64,000 bases of DNA from Rotaria sordida (lineage: Eukaryota; Rotifera; Eurotatoria; Philodinida; Philodinidae), in contig CAJNOL010000728.1 of NCBI GenBank assembly GCA_905250125.1, positions 1 to 64,000 on the forward strand, read 5' to 3'. Below are positions 35,854 to 49,130 of this stretch, piece after piece. The translations under genes and the position numbers were made by a program. How positions within the stretch are numbered: position 1 is the stretch's first letter; each line of letters starts with the position of its first letter. The notes beneath the pieces were generated by a model that worked only from the letters and a program-made list of their open reading frames with translations, searched no databases and was not told the DNA's origin.

Positions 35854-38192
35854 GTTTTCTATTACAAATGAAAGAATTCTAATACAAGAATGATTCTTTT
35901 ATTTTTATTTTTTGAGTAAGATTTATTATTATTGGCTAATGAAAATTAACCAAATTGCCACTATGATATAGATGTCACTCAATTTCAGATGTTACAACAG
36001 TTAAGGATCTACCAACACGATAGTTCGACAATAACTGTCGCCTGATAAATAAAAGTAATAAAGAAATCTTTTAGATAGTCTCTCTGATAAATATGTGTAC
36101 AAAAGAATTAAAATTTTTAACTCGAGTAAAGTCACCAAGAGATGTCAGCTTCGAGCGTTAAGTCATGATTTTAATGTTTAATAAAAAGATCTCTAATGAG
36201 TAACAGTTACTAATTGAAAAACAGTGTTTCTATTCATTGATGATTATTTCAAAAATAAATGAAACAATGTTCAAGCATTGACTTGAACAAGGACTATTTA
36301 AAGAGTTTGATCCGAAATATTGAATATCTTCTGAGAATGATCTGGTCCTACTATAAAATATCGTTGGAACAACTCTGAACATATACTGATGAAATGTAAT
36401 TTTTTTTATTTTTAAGATTGCTCTTGTTGAATATTGATTCAGCTGTCTTTTTAGTCTAAAATATGTTTCTAGATAAGTAAATTTTTCAAAAAACAAGCAA
36501 ATTCAAACGATAACAACATTAGAATCAAAGACTTATTGGCATAGCAATGATGTTTATTTTTTAAGACTTAGATATAGAATTAATTCTATTATTGATGAGT
36601 TTTTTTAAAAATCGAATCATCGTCTAGATTTTTAAGTTCACTGTTATGTTTTAATAAAAGGTATTTGTTTATAAAAAAAAATCAGTTTATCTTAGACGGT
36701 ATCATTTAGAAACTATTGTCGCTTTCCAAGAATTCAGGATCCATTACTCCATTACAAATTATCGCTAGACAACATTGATTTTCCTTGTTTTTGTTTTTCT
36801 TCTATTAAAGCTTCACCTTTAATTATAATTTCTAGAAATCAAAGGACGTGTTTTATGTATGTTTTTCTTAGATGACCAAAAACATCACTGTAAATTTCTT
36901 TTAACATTTTCATATAATCAACAATTTTTGTTCAATTTTTTTTTATTATTAATTCTTTTTAGTTCGATTCAATCGATAAATACCATTTCGAAATGTAGAT
37001 TCACGTTTTAATTCTATGGACAATTCGTTTTTTTTTTGTGTGTGAAATATTTAATATATAAATAGTGGACAATTATACAAAAGAAAAAAAAAAGAGTTCT
37101 TTCACTAATTGATTATTGACGTGATTCTAAATATTGTATTATTTTACTAATAATCATTTGAGTAAAAGTTGATACTGTTACAACTACTAGGATATAAGTA
37201 GATTGTTCAAGTCAACCATTTGACTCATGCTTCACTTGTATTAAAATGTTCATCGAAAGAAGTTTTATCGATAAAGCAATTCTAAATAAGAAAAAAGAAA
37301 CATGAAGTCAATATTGCCAATAACTAACCTACTGATAATGAGACTTATGACAATTTTACCGTCAGTTTTTATTTCAACTAATACAGATCATTATTAAACT
37401 GAAAGTTGTCAAATTGGTTCGATAAAAACCTAGACAAAAATCAAAATTCTATTTAATTAAATTGGAGTAATAACTATGTACTTGGCTTCGAGTTAAACAA
37501 TCAATACAGCGTGTTTTTTAAGGTAACAATTAAACCAACAACTCAATATCTAAATAATTGACACAGCAATGAATTTATTTTATTCTATAAAATCTTATCG
37601 AATTCATTTCTTCAGTTGATTGTAAAGCATCGGTAACTGCTGCATGAAGATTTTTGCATTGATTATCAATTTTTTTAAAAAACAAATATTATTTTTAAGA
37701 TATTTTTCTTCACTATGAATTTAAATCAAAAACTAACTCGTCTCCGTCAGAGAAAGCATGAGCCAGAGAGAGCACTGGTATCGGCATGGATTTCAGACTG
37801 ACCGGTAGCGAATAAACTAGTCTATTTTATTTACTTTCCTGCTCCTATTGTATAAGCTTACTCAAAATCTCTATTCATTTTCGTAGTACTTCATTGAGAA
37901 AGGTTTATGAAATATTATTGAAACTTGATGACATCAACTAACACTATTCAGAAAAGGAATTAGTATTGACTAACATTTGCTTCAATGCCGATTTAGATAT
38001 TAGATCGGTCTGACCTATTCAATTTTTGACACGGACAATTTTTAAAGACATTTAATGAATGAAATTAGTATCAAACTCATCTGTTATTCCATTGAGATTG
38101 ATAAAATAACATACTGTAGGCATAATTTTGTTTATTTTTCTCGAAAATATTTGTCAAGACAGCAAAAAAAAGACAACGATACATGATTATAT

Positions 38193-38223
<31 letters not shown>

Positions 38224-38264
38224 GAAGAAATAAATAATCACAGGGTTAAAACAAAAATAACAAT
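35854..38264. other. Intergenic DNA with an AC microsatellite
   Basis: About 2.4 kb, AT-rich, no exon recognised. A perfect (AC)n tract lies at about 38195-38220. The part next to 35853 holds the CTR9 promoter. Confidence 0.5.
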
Positions 38265-39514
38265 TTAAATTGATATTTGATGATTTAAATCATCATTATT
38301 TGTTCTTAACATTGGTTGAAGTTCAAATAAATGATTATTATTTCGAAGATGGCATGTACATTGATGTTGATAATATGATTGAGTAAAGTTTGTTTGACGA
38401 CATAATGATGATGATGATGTCTGATGATAATTAGCACATTGACGACAATAAACAAGACAATAATAATGTGATGAATTATCATATTTAATTTGTTCATATT
38501 CATGATGAATATCATTGGTTAGAAGTGGCTCAATAAAACCGCAAGGATATTCGTTTGGAGGTGTACTAAACGTTTGATCACTACTACAACTATCACTTAA
38601 TAATGGAAGAAATTTCTAGAATTCAAACAAAGGAAATTTTATCTTCTTTCTATTTAATCATTGATAATATTTGATTTAAAACTTCGTCAGCTGTTTAAAT
38701 GTCTGTCTGTCTGTCTATCTGATTACTTTTAAATGATAAATTTACATTCTCCATATGCATTTAGTTTTGTCTATTCAATAACATGAGAAAAAAAAACTGA
38801 AAAAACTTACTGTCCAATTTCGATCATGATTATCTCCATTGAATTTGACTGATGAAGAACTATTATCATATTTTCTTTGACGCCCTTGTCGTCGTTTGAT
38901 CATTAGATTTCTAAAATGACAAACAAAAAAAAAATCATATTTTCAAATGTTTAAACATATAAAGAACTTTATCATATGTGTAGATCTCTTATGTTTATTC
39001 AGCATGTATGCATATCGAACAAATTAGATCAATATTTTTCTACAATCGATTCTCTTCGAATAAACAATATATACGTGCTGTGCTATGCAATTCCAAAAAG
39101 AAAAAAACCATAACTTGGTATGTCCTGCTGTGAGAAATAAATGCACGCGTGTGTATAATATATGTGATTAGTTCTGAATAGAGATGAGTGTCATTTATTC
39201 ATTATAGATATTAAATCTTATATTTTGACACCTGAGAGACTTTAATGATCGAAATGAGAATAGAAAAGAATTGTTATTTACTTGATTAAAAGAATGGTAC
39301 CAGTTGCGATAAGTAAAGCGATCACGAGTCCCAAAACCACAGATACAGACGATGATGATGAAGCGACTTTTTTGTGTTGTATGAATGATGATGATAAAAA
39401 ACGAGATGAACAACGAATATCAATAGATAAAATATTTGGTGGTGGACCCATGGAAAATATTGGTGGAGGTGGAGGCAATTGAAGACAACGTTGACATATA
39501 TAAGTCGTAGTCAT
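38265..39514 (-). CDS. Single-pass membrane protein, unrecognised family
   Basis: Three minus-strand exons, 39282-39514, 38811-38910 and 38265-38615, join in phase. The N-terminal part has a CQRC pair and a proline run (LQLPPPPPIFSMGPPP), then a membrane helix (SSVSVVLGLVIALLIATG then TILLI), a basic stop-transfer KNLMIKRRQGRQRK, and a cytoplasmic tail rich in Ser, Asn, His and Tyr with paired cysteines (YCLVYCRQC, CTCHL). Short Cys-containing ectodomain, one helix, proline-rich part: the layout recalls Shisa/CYYR-like proteins, but I do not claim membership. The ATG at 39514 has no signal peptide; an in-frame TAA lies eight codons upstream, so any leader would need another splice form. Confidence 0.6.
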
Positions 39515-42500
39515 TGATATAAAATTATTTGCATCGATTTACTACAATATAGAAATAAGAAGACGTTAAAACGAACGATGATGCAGCAATAGGAATAGTG
39601 GTAGAAAATTACTCATTCTCTTTTTCTCTTATTCGAACGTAACTGTTGGCTATTGAAAGTTCATTTTCTTGTTCTTTTTTTTTTGTAAAGAACATACATA
39701 ACTCTCTCTTATAGTCTGCAATAACATAAACGAACAGATTATTTTTATTGAATTTAATTGCAGACTGGTATAAAAACGAAGGTATAACATGATCATTGTA
39801 TGCTTATGTCATCTAATCTTTTAGAATAGTATGCAACTTATGTCATTATTAAATCAAATGAATAGAACTCACCATCATTCCAACTATTTGGAAATTTATA
39901 AGTGCATTTTCTTTTTTTGTGTCAATCGATTTAAAATGCAAGAAAAAGAAGAGGAAACAATATATTCAATCATTTCATGCCAGGGTCAATCAGACTAGAT
40001 TGTATGGAGTGATCGGAGAGGAAGAGGAAAAGAAAAAGTGGACAATCACGAAATATAAGAGAAGAGAAAAAAAAAGAGCGAATGATTGATGCAGAATGTC
40101 GAGACATGGATAATTCCTGTCAGTACAACGAGAAAGATGACCTGTTTCATTGACTACTAGACCATTTAGTGTGAAGATTGACATGCCGTTTATGTTTTCT
40201 TGTGATCTTATAAATATTCAGAAAAAAAAAAAAAGATAAAATAATCGGATTAGTTATGATAAAAGCTAAAACGACAAAGTCAAGTTCATATAATCTTTTT
40301 TTTTTCGAGTCAGATTGTACATAGAATCAATCTATGCCGGAAACAGATTTTGACCTAAAAGTTGTTATATACAACCATTTTAAGCAGACGCAGACAATTC
40401 TAATACTAATTGTCGCGTGTCCGGATATCTGTCTATGTTGTTCGTCTTGGTGAACTTTTCTTTTAATCTTTCTCTCTCTCTCCTCTTCTCGTTCTCGTCC
40501 TTCTTTTTAATGATGATAGTAATGTCGATGATTTCATTATAATGTATACTGACGAATACAATATGACTGGATATCATGTTCGGGTGTATAGTGAGGAAAA
40601 CAAACAAATAGTAACATGCCTCGATCATCACACGTATTGATCATCAAGCAGACAAGAACGATTAAAACAGACAATCCTAATTGAACATCTATCATGATTA
40701 ACGAGCAATGTAAAAGAAGACGAAGCCATGAGAGGGAATAGATTGGGTAGGTAACGTCTTGAAAGAAATAATACTAGTGGCACACATGAGAATAAGAAGA
40801 GCAGACACAAGTGTTTACCCCCCGGCGAGTGGAATGAACAGAAAATGTGATTAAGTATTTTCATCATATGACAACAGTCGTTCTAATCAACGAGACGACT
40901 AATTCAATCGAATGGGTGATCAGGCAATAGTGTCCATTTGGTAGCAGCAGGTGTCATTCACTCGAAAATTACGTCAAAGAAACTCACCAAATCATGAAAT
41001 ATGTTATTTGCAGTTGAATGAACAAAGTTAAAAACAAGAATTAACTTTTTCTCTTAGCCAGCCTTTTGTATTCAGACATATGAAATGTTGTTGATTGAAT
41101 GTTCACACCCTGGAAATATTTATTCGAATGATAAACGATGGTCGTTTGTTGTAAACGAACCAGAGAAAAAAAAAGAAAAAAACAACGATAATAACAGATA
41201 GTATCTCTTATCAGAAAATGAGAGAGAAAAAGAATTTGAACTCTTCGATTCTTTTTTATTACTTGACATCCATCGATGATAGACGATATATGTGTAGTAT
41301 GAACTCCTTTATGACTATGGCTCATATATACATATTTGAGTACCTTTTGAACTTTTATATTTTAAAATGCATGTAATGATATGTATATACAGAAGTTGAG
41401 AAAATGTCAACATGTTTTTATTCCTCGTTGAATTATAGATTGATATGTTAAATAAGACCCAAACAATATCGGACAATTTGTATAACTATGTTACTAATAG
41501 AATATTCAATCACAGCTGTTCAGAGGACACATACTTGTACGAATAGTGATGCGTTCACTTCTCGCTTATTGAACTCAACTTTGATGATGACTCGTATTTG
41601 TTGTCTATTGTTCATGTCTGATTTGAGTACCATCTTCAAGTGGAAGTATTGAAAGATGAATCCTTTCTTTTCATTTTTTTATCAATGACATGTGTGCAAA
41701 TGCTTTATTTTTTTTTCGTTCTGCTTCTTTTTTCTTCATGTGAAGACGTGGCGGCGCAACGTTATATGATATGCCAGGTGTATGATTGAGTCATGCATGA
41801 TAGACTGATTATTTACATTGAATATCATTTGAAGTATATGAAATAAAGAAGTTACAATTGTAACTTCCGTAATTGAATCAAGCATGTGCAGATGAAATGG
41901 CTGATCCAAAACTAATCATAATGTTAATGGTATTGAGAACTTACAAGATTTTTCACTTCGAGATATTCGTTTTAGATCTTATATCTTTAGGGTTTTTGAC
42001 ACATATGTACTTCTTAAACTTTAACTGTCTAGTAAAACCTAAGAAATACAGCTATTATGATTTGATCTCGAATTCTAACTGAATATTGAATTGTTTATCT
42101 TTTGAAAAAAAAATACTCAACTTTTTTTCCATATTCGTTAGCAACGATACGTAGAAAACAAAATATACGACAAAACTTTTATCGGATAACGTATTTCACA
42201 GGAATAATTTCTACCGTGTAAGATCAGACATGTTCCTCATGTATTGCTTACTCTTCAAAGTTGCATTTTATTAAACAACAGCTATTAATCATAGATATCG
42301 ATTAAAAGCAATTGACTGGTTTAGTTTTTGTGACCATCATTTTTTTTCTTTCACTGCCAATTTCGCCCTTTAAATATTAGTGTACAGAATTTTAAACGTT
42401 TTTCTTTCAAGCTTCCAAGTGTTTGAATAACTTGTGAACACAAAATGATATGGAAATCTATTTTTCGCTGTAATATAGAAGATATTTTAGCACATATATT

Positions 42501-43992
42501 CATAGAAGAATCCTGATCTTACTGAAATGTTTCAGGTGATAAATTTGATTATTTTATGCAACATCATCTCTATGCTGAAAATTTATGTATATCACTATAC
42601 GGAAGGCAAAAATCTTGTAACTATTGAATACAGTTATGAATCTTATAAATGATTGATTCAATCTGAACCATATATAGTCTATGTTTGTAGCAGTAGAGAT
42701 ATTGATAATAGTCTAACTATATTGTGTTCATTCTTTATTTTTACTAACAACTGTTGCTATGTTGAGTTTTATCTCTTGTTCAATCATGCATGATGTCATT
42801 TATCAGGACATAAGCAAAGAAAAAAGAGTTCTGAATAAGTAGGTCAAGGAAATCCAATTCCAAGTTAAAGATTTTTCAAAGTTTTGTGATTTTAATGCTA
42901 TCTCCGAAGAGAACATCCAACGATCTGATAATGGAAACAGATTCATATGACTTTGAATCTCTTTCACTTCTACGATTACTTGATTACCTGTTACACTTAT
43001 CAGGTTTAGAATGCATACTGATTCTCATTTGATATTTCTAAAATTTTTTCCTCTACAACAACAAAATTGATCGATAGAAGAAAACGATCAACGTCTTCAA
43101 TTGCAATTCACAGAAGGGCTCATATGGACGGTGTTGTGTATGAAAACAATGATAACACTAAATCTCAACTGTCAAAAATCCCAATGATGAAATCATTGGT
43201 AAGGGAGAATTCTAGCAATGGTTTAGAAAATGGTGCTTTCTAAGTCAGTGTTGTCCAACGATAAGCACTGGTGAGAAAATAGTCACGCTCACTATTTGAT
43301 ATGCTTACCTGATTTCTATATACTTGTTTTTTACCTATTTTTCAGCTTGAAAAAGTTGCCAATGATGATATGAAAAAAATTCAAGGACATTTATTAATAA
43401 GAACCTTTTGTCATTGATATGTTTTCTCACCACCAGATCTCATTGACTGATAGACTAAAATTTATTCCATTATCGAATGTATCTTACGAGTCAAAACCGT
43501 GAAATTGAACTGATAGAAAGCAACACACAGATACGTGCCAGTGAAGGTGTGCTTTTCATTGTTTCAACTAGAGAATTCTGTAGTATGTGTGTGTATTTCC
43601 TACATTAGAGAATTGACGAATGAGATTCATATTTTGAATTTAGTAGTATTGAGAAGCAGCTTCTTTTTTCATATATATAATGAAATCAATAATTTCCTTC
43701 GATCGATTTTGTCGTAGAGTTATGAGAGCACTCACTTTAAAATGTCAAGGACAGTAGAAATTCATAAGACAATAAGATGTAGGAGACATTGTATTTTTAT
43801 TTTTCATTCTAATATATAAAGAGAGAGAGACATATCTTTGGCTTCACTATCCGTTAATGACTGCAATAGCAACACAATCAATATGCAAATTTTTCTCTTT
43901 CTTATTTTCAATAAATTATTGATTCATAAAACATCAATATATCAAGTGTTGTCTTATTGAAATTCTTACTTTGATTGTCAACACACAATACT
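39515..43992. other. Long intergenic stretch
   Basis: About 4.5 kb. Minus-strand frames near 41325-41262 (MSHSHKGVHTTHISSIIDGC) and 41110-41041 (GVNIQSTTFHMSEYKRLAKR, after a CAG acceptor) could be two exons of a small protein but match no family. Another frame near 40184-40080 (NETGHLSRCTDRNYPCLDIL) could be an exon. The rest is AT-rich DNA with CT/GA tracts (for example 43818-43831). Nothing firm. Confidence 0.35.
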
Positions 43993-44566
43993 ATGATGGA
44001 AAGAAAAGCTGCACAGAAAAATGTCTTGTCTCATATCACTGTTGTACGACAACCACATTCCATGAATCAAAACAAAGTAATCATGCTGAATTTGTTTGCT
44101 GTAATTGTGAAAGATTGTTGATGTAACATTAGGTAGTACCTGATGTCAATAGGCAACTCAATCAAAGTAGCTTGAGTGTACGAAAAGTTGAAATTTCATC
44201 GCCATTTGTATCCCGAAAAGATCAGCCACATTCGGAAGTATCTAAACCTATGTGGACAACTGATACAGAAGAATCAACAAAAAGTCACAATGCAGCATCA
44301 ACTCTCTCTGAGCTCTATTCTTCCGAACTCAAGTCAAACAATCTAATCCAAAGAAAAGAGTGGTTTGTTGGTCTTAAGCGATGGTATAGGTGAGAAAATC
44401 GATGTTTGAAAACTCGAATGATGACTTGTTTGTTTAAGTGGTTTAACATCTAAACAACAGACGCTACTTCGAGTTGGCATTGTAACTGGTTTTGTTCTCA
44501 TTTTTGCAACTGTAGCCATTCTGCCACCAGTTTTCTTACTGGTACTTCGTCAATCGAGTTCATCAT
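43993..44566 (+). CDS. 5' exons of a type II membrane protein, downstream part not found
   Basis: Exons 43993-44076 (MMERKAAQKNVLSHITVVRQ), 44133-44389 (VVPDVNRQLNQSSLSVRKVE, ending KEWFVGLKRWYR) and 44439-44566 have matching phases. They give a 125-residue Ser/Lys-rich cytoplasmic N-terminus followed by one membrane helix (LLRVGIVTGFVLIFATVAIL then PPVFLLVL). The last exon ends on GTGAGT in phase 1, so an extracellular C-terminal region should follow, but only non-coding DNA and then a satellite array are seen downstream. Either the remaining exons lie beyond the repeat block and assembly gap, or the gene is truncated. Family unknown. Confidence 0.6.
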
Positions 44567-45164
44567 GTGAGTAGTTAACTAATTGTATCTGAATTTGGGA
44601 AACCGCATATGGGAGACGTTTTAGTTTGTAACGTTCGAAATCTAGCTATTTTACCTGTATTTAACTACAAAAACATAATTTAGACTAACTAGTAGTTTTT
44701 AAATGTATGAAAAACAGTCTCAACGAAGTAGAATGCTCAAAAATCAGTCCCTTCTAGAAAAGTTTTATATGTGTTCATTCATTTTTCATTCCAGACAATA
44801 CATATCATATAGATTCTAGTGAACTGGGCATCTTTTAAAAAGAATTTGTATTCGTAGGGACATATCGAACGTTCAAGTTGACAGTAAAATAACGATTTCT
44901 CGGTCAAAAACGATTTGAAACGAGCTGAGATATCATTCGTATTCAATTATGTACACATATGACATGATGTCAAAGTTTGAGATAAAACAATCTTCAAGTG
45001 ATGGAGCTGTTGATTTTCCAAAGCTTTGACAAAATTCTCAGTGTCACTGTCTACGCTAGTTCTTAGCGTTACAAGAAACAAAACTGAAACTTTGAAGGTA
45101 GTGAGAACTCATGCTATTCTAATTTCCTTCAATTGAAAGAAAGTTCTTACGTGACGTAGGATAT

Positions 45165-46545
45165 CTTGGACCTGGATTCGAGTATTCCGCAACTGGATTC
45201 GCCTATGCGTTATACCAAACGGTCAAAAGGCTATACCAAGATAGATCTCGACGAGATCTATCGATTCCACTATTTACTTTTTTTCCAAGATCCCCTCTTC
45301 ATGGAAAAAAACCCAAAATACTGACAAAAAATAAGCAAAAAAAAAAGCATTTTCAGTATAATGCAACTGGATTCGCCTATAGGTTATACCAAAACGAGAC
45401 AATGGTATACCAAGATAGAACTCGACGAGCTCTATCGAATGAACACCTTCCCCACTCGATTTGATGCTTGGATCCCCTCCAAAACCGCAAATCCCGGCCG
45501 AAATCCGGATTTTCGCGGTATTTCGCAACTGGATTCGCCTATAGGTTATACCAAAACGAGAAAATGTTATACCAAGATAGAACTCGACGAGCTCTATCAA
45601 ATGGACACCTTTTCGGCTCGATTCGATCCTTGGATCCCCTCCAAAACAGCAAATCCCGGCCGAAATCTGGTTTTCCTAGTATTTTGCGCCTGGATTCGTC
45701 TAGAGGTTATACCAAAATGAGAAAATGGTATACCAAGATAGAATTCAACGAGCGCTATCGAATGAACACTTTTTCGGCTCGATTTGATGCTTGGATCCCC
45801 TCCGAAAGGGCAAATCCTGACCAAAATCCGGATTTTTTGGGGGATATTTCGCAACTGGATTCGTCTATAGGTTATACCAAAACGAGACAATGGTATACCA
45901 AGATAGAAATCGATGAGCTCTATCGAATGAACACCTTCCCGACCCGATTTGATGCTTGGATCCCCTCCGAAAGGGCAAATCCTGACCGAAATTCGGTTTT
46001 TGGGCGATATTTCGCAACTGGATTCGCTTATAGCTTATACCAAACCAAAAAAATGGTATACCAACATAGAACTCGACGAGCTCTATCGAATGGACACATT
46101 TCCCACCCCATTTGATACTTGGATCCCCTCTGAACCGGGAAATCCTGGTCTAAATCCGGGTTTTCCCTGTATTTCGCAACTGGATTCGCCTACAGGTTAT
46201 ACCAAAACGAGAAAATGGTATACCAAGATGGAACTCGACAAGTTCTATCGAATGGACACCTTTTCGGCTCGATCCGTTACTCTGATCGCCTCCAAAATGA
46301 CAAATCCTAGCTTGAATCCAGATTTTCGACGATATTTCGCAACTGGGTTCGCCTATAGGTTATACCAAAATGAGAAAATGGTATACCAAGATGAAACTCG
46401 ACGAGCTCTATCGATTGGACACCTTTTCGGCTTCATTTGATGCTTGGATCCTCTCCAAAACGGCAAATCCTGGGCAGAATCCGGATTTTTAGGCGACATT
46501 TCGCAAATGGATTCGTCTACAGATTATACCAAAATGAGAAAATGG
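45165..46545 (+). repeat. 163-bp satellite array (direct orientation)
   Basis: About eight head-to-tail monomers with the landmark GCAACTGGATTCGCCTATAG at 45363, 45526, 45688 (variant), 45851, 46014, 46177, 46340 and 46503 (variant), a period of 162-163 bp, preceded by a partial copy at 45189. Each monomer contains GGTATACCAAGATAGAACTC and a TTGGATCCCCTCC block. Its GC content is clearly higher than the flanks. Long open frames on both strands are by-products: the period is not a multiple of three, so any frame changes phase at each monomer. Confidence 0.93.
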
Positions 46546-46790
46546 TATACTAAGATAGAACTCGACGAACTCTATCTTAGTATACCATTTTCTCGTATTG
46601 GTATAACCTGTAGCCAAACCCAGGTGCAAAATACACGAAACACCTGGATTTCCGCCAGAATTCGCCCTTTCAGAGCGGATCCAAGCATCAAATGGAGCCG
46701 AAACGGTGCCCATTCGATAGAGCTCGTCGAGTTCTATCTTGGTATACCGTTTTCTCGCTTTGGTATAACCTGTAGACGAATCCAGTCATA
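46544..46790 (-). repeat. Satellite monomers in reversed orientation, with turn hairpin
   Basis: At 46544-46586 the array turns back on itself: GGTATACTAAGATAGA, an 11-bp loop, then TCTATCTTAGTATACC. Beyond it, about 1.3 monomers run in the opposite direction to the array at 45165-46545. The pairing extends outward with mismatches through the ATACCA...GAGAAAATGG blocks. Confidence 0.9.
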
Positions 46791-46791
46791 T

Positions 46792-46912
46792 GATGTCTTC
46801 TAAGAATATCCCCGGAAACTCGATTATGTCCTAGGGTAAGAGGTATAGGAGGTATAGAGGTATAGGAGGTATAGAGGTATAGGAGGTATAGGAGATATAG
46901 GAGGTATAGGAG
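46792..46912. repeat. Minisatellite array, left side of the gap
   Basis: After the unique segment AATATCCCCGGAAACTCG (46804-46821), a tandem array of 8-9-bp units (GGTATAGGA with GGTATAGA and GATATAGGA variants) runs into the N gap. Confidence 0.9.
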
Positions 46913-47701
46913 NNNNNNNNNNNNNNNNNNNNNNNNNNNNNNNNNNNNNNNNNNNNNNNNNNNNNNNNNNNNNNNNNNNNNNNNNNNNNNNNNNNNNNNN
47001 NNNNNNNNNNNNNNNNNNNNNNNNNNNNNNNNNNNNNNNNNNNNNNNNNNNNNNNNNNNNNNNNNNNNNNNNNNNNNNNNNNNNNNNNNNNNNNNNNNNN
47101 NNNNNNNNNNNNNNNNNNNNNNNNNNNNNNNNNNNNNNNNNNNNNNNNNNNNNNNNNNNNNNNNNNNNNNNNNNNNNNNNNNNNNNNNNNNNNNNNNNNN
47201 NNNNNNNNNNNNNNNNNNNNNNNNNNNNNNNNNNNNNNNNNNNNNNNNNNNNNNNNNNNNNNNNNNNNNNNNNNNNNNNNNNNNNNNNNNNNNNNNNNNN
47301 NNNNNNNNNNNNNNNNNNNNNNNNNNNNNNNNNNNNNNNNNNNNNNNNNNNNNNNNNNNNNNNNNNNNNNNNNNNNNNNNNNNNNNNNNNNNNNNNNNNN
47401 NNNNNNNNNNNNNNNNNNNNNNNNNNNNNNNNNNNNNNNNNNNNNNNNNNNNNNNNNNNNNNNNNNNNNNNNNNNNNNNNNNNNNNNNNNNNNNNNNNNN
47501 NNNNNNNNNNNNNNNNNNNNNNNNNNNNNNNNNNNNNNNNNNNNNNNNNNNNNNNNNNNNNNNNNNNNNNNNNNNNNNNNNNNNNNNNNNNNNNNNNNNN
47601 NNNNNNNNNNNNNNNNNNNNNNNNNNNNNNNNNNNNNNNNNNNNNNNNNNNNNNNNNNNNNNNNNNNNNNNNNNNNNNNNNNNNNNNNNNNNNNNNNNNN
47701 N
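46913..47701. other. Assembly gap (789 N)
   Basis: Unsequenced bases between two inverted minisatellite arms. True length and content are unknown; it probably marks a collapse or failure in a palindromic repeat. Confidence 0.99.
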
Positions 47702-47930
47702 TACCTCCTATATCTCCTATACCTCCTATATCTCCTATACCTCCTATACCTCTATACCTCCTATATCTCCTATACCTCTATACCTCCTATACCTCCTATA
47801 CCTCCTATATCTCCTATACCTCCTATATCGCCTATACCTCCTATACCTCTATACCTCCTATACCTATAAATCTATATACCTCTTACCCTAGGACATAATC
47901 GAGTTTCCGGGGATATTCTCCGAAGACATG
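47702..47930. repeat. Minisatellite array, right side of the gap (inverted copy)
   Basis: TATACCTCC-type 8-9-bp units continue to about 47885, then the sequence CGAGTTTCCGGGGATATTC, the reverse complement of the unique segment on the left. Similarity ends at about 47928. Confidence 0.9.
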
Positions 47931-48058
47931 TAATCCTTTTTGTCCCGTAGGACATAGCGAGGAGTTAGTTCCGGAGGCTTTATTTATTTGCATAAATGAA
48001 AACTTGTTCTATCTGAACATTAACCTATCCCGGTTATTGGGAGAAGGAGGTGTACCTT

Positions 48059-48224
48059 TAGGTCCTCAAGTCCTATATCGTGGGGATACTCATAGGTCCT
48101 CAAAGCCTATCCTATGAGAGTACTCATTGCTCATCAAGTCCTATTACATAAGGGTACCGATAGGTCCTTAAGGACTATCCTATAGGTATCCCTATATAAT
48201 AGGACTTGAGGACCTATGGATACA
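48059..48224. repeat. 34-bp tandem repeat with inverted end copy
   Basis: Four diverged units of 34 bp begin TAGGTCCTCAAGTCCTAT (first at 48059), followed by an inverted piece ATAGGACTTGAGGACCTA near 48207-48224. Confidence 0.8.
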
Positions 48225-49130
48225 CCCATATGAAAATATCTAGTCTAACTTTAAGCTCAGCTCTTGCAAAAGAACTGTTTGAAAAAGTTCAGTTCATTGA
48301 AAAGAACTGTTCGAGCAATGCTTTAGTTCATTTGGACGGAGTTCGTGAACGCGAGCTAGTCAATCCCTATTCCTTACTGCTCTCAAGGATGATTTCTTAG
48401 ACAGTTTGATCAAAATCAATCTGTCGTCAATTATTTTTTACTTTTTGAAGTACACATAATACTCGGATTTAAATCCGAGGTTTCCACATTTATTCTAGTC
48501 TATCTTCATTTGGCCATTTCATTCTGAAGATACACTGCGTACTAGTGCCGGATGCTCCAAGAAGGAATAATCATATTCGTTTCCCTGAAAAGTAACCTTC
48601 TCGCTTTCTTCTACTCTTTTTTCTTTTTTTTACTATTTTTATTTTCTTTCTCTTTCTCTTTTTTTTCTATGTGTCCTTGTAACATCTCTAGTCATTTGTA
48701 CTGGTTAGCTTCATAAGGCAACAGTTTAAGAAGCAAAAATTTTTAAAAAAGTAACTTTCTCGCGCATTTTTCAAAACATTTATGTAAATTCTTCCGAATT
48801 ATAAATTTATGTTCAAAGTCCTGTCTCCTTTCCATTGGCATAGAAAGTATGACAAGGGAAAACTAATTTTCAAAAGAATATCAAATTTATTTGCATGGCA
48901 AAAGTAAATAGTTCCCTAGCGCCAACACGTATTAGTTGGTTTTTTATTTAAACTCTACATTTATCAGACCATAAATGGACAAAGAAAAAAACCAAAAAAT
49001 CTTCACTTTTGAGATAAAAAATAGATTTCGTAGCGTGCAAACTTTTGTAGAATATTTGTATAACTCGAGACTTCTTTGAATTTTAAGATATTGTGGAAAA
49101 AAAAAATACCATGAATTGAAGGGATTGTCC
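48225..49130. other. Non-coding DNA after the repeat block
   Basis: No gene recognised. Contains the perfect 18-bp palindrome CTCGGATTTAAATCCGAG near 48463-48480 and a poly-pyrimidine stretch at 48600-48670. Confidence 0.45.

Noticed and set aside
45274..46803. Several overlapping open frames up to 215 codons
   Set aside because: All lie in the 163-bp satellite, occur on both strands and change phase between monomers.
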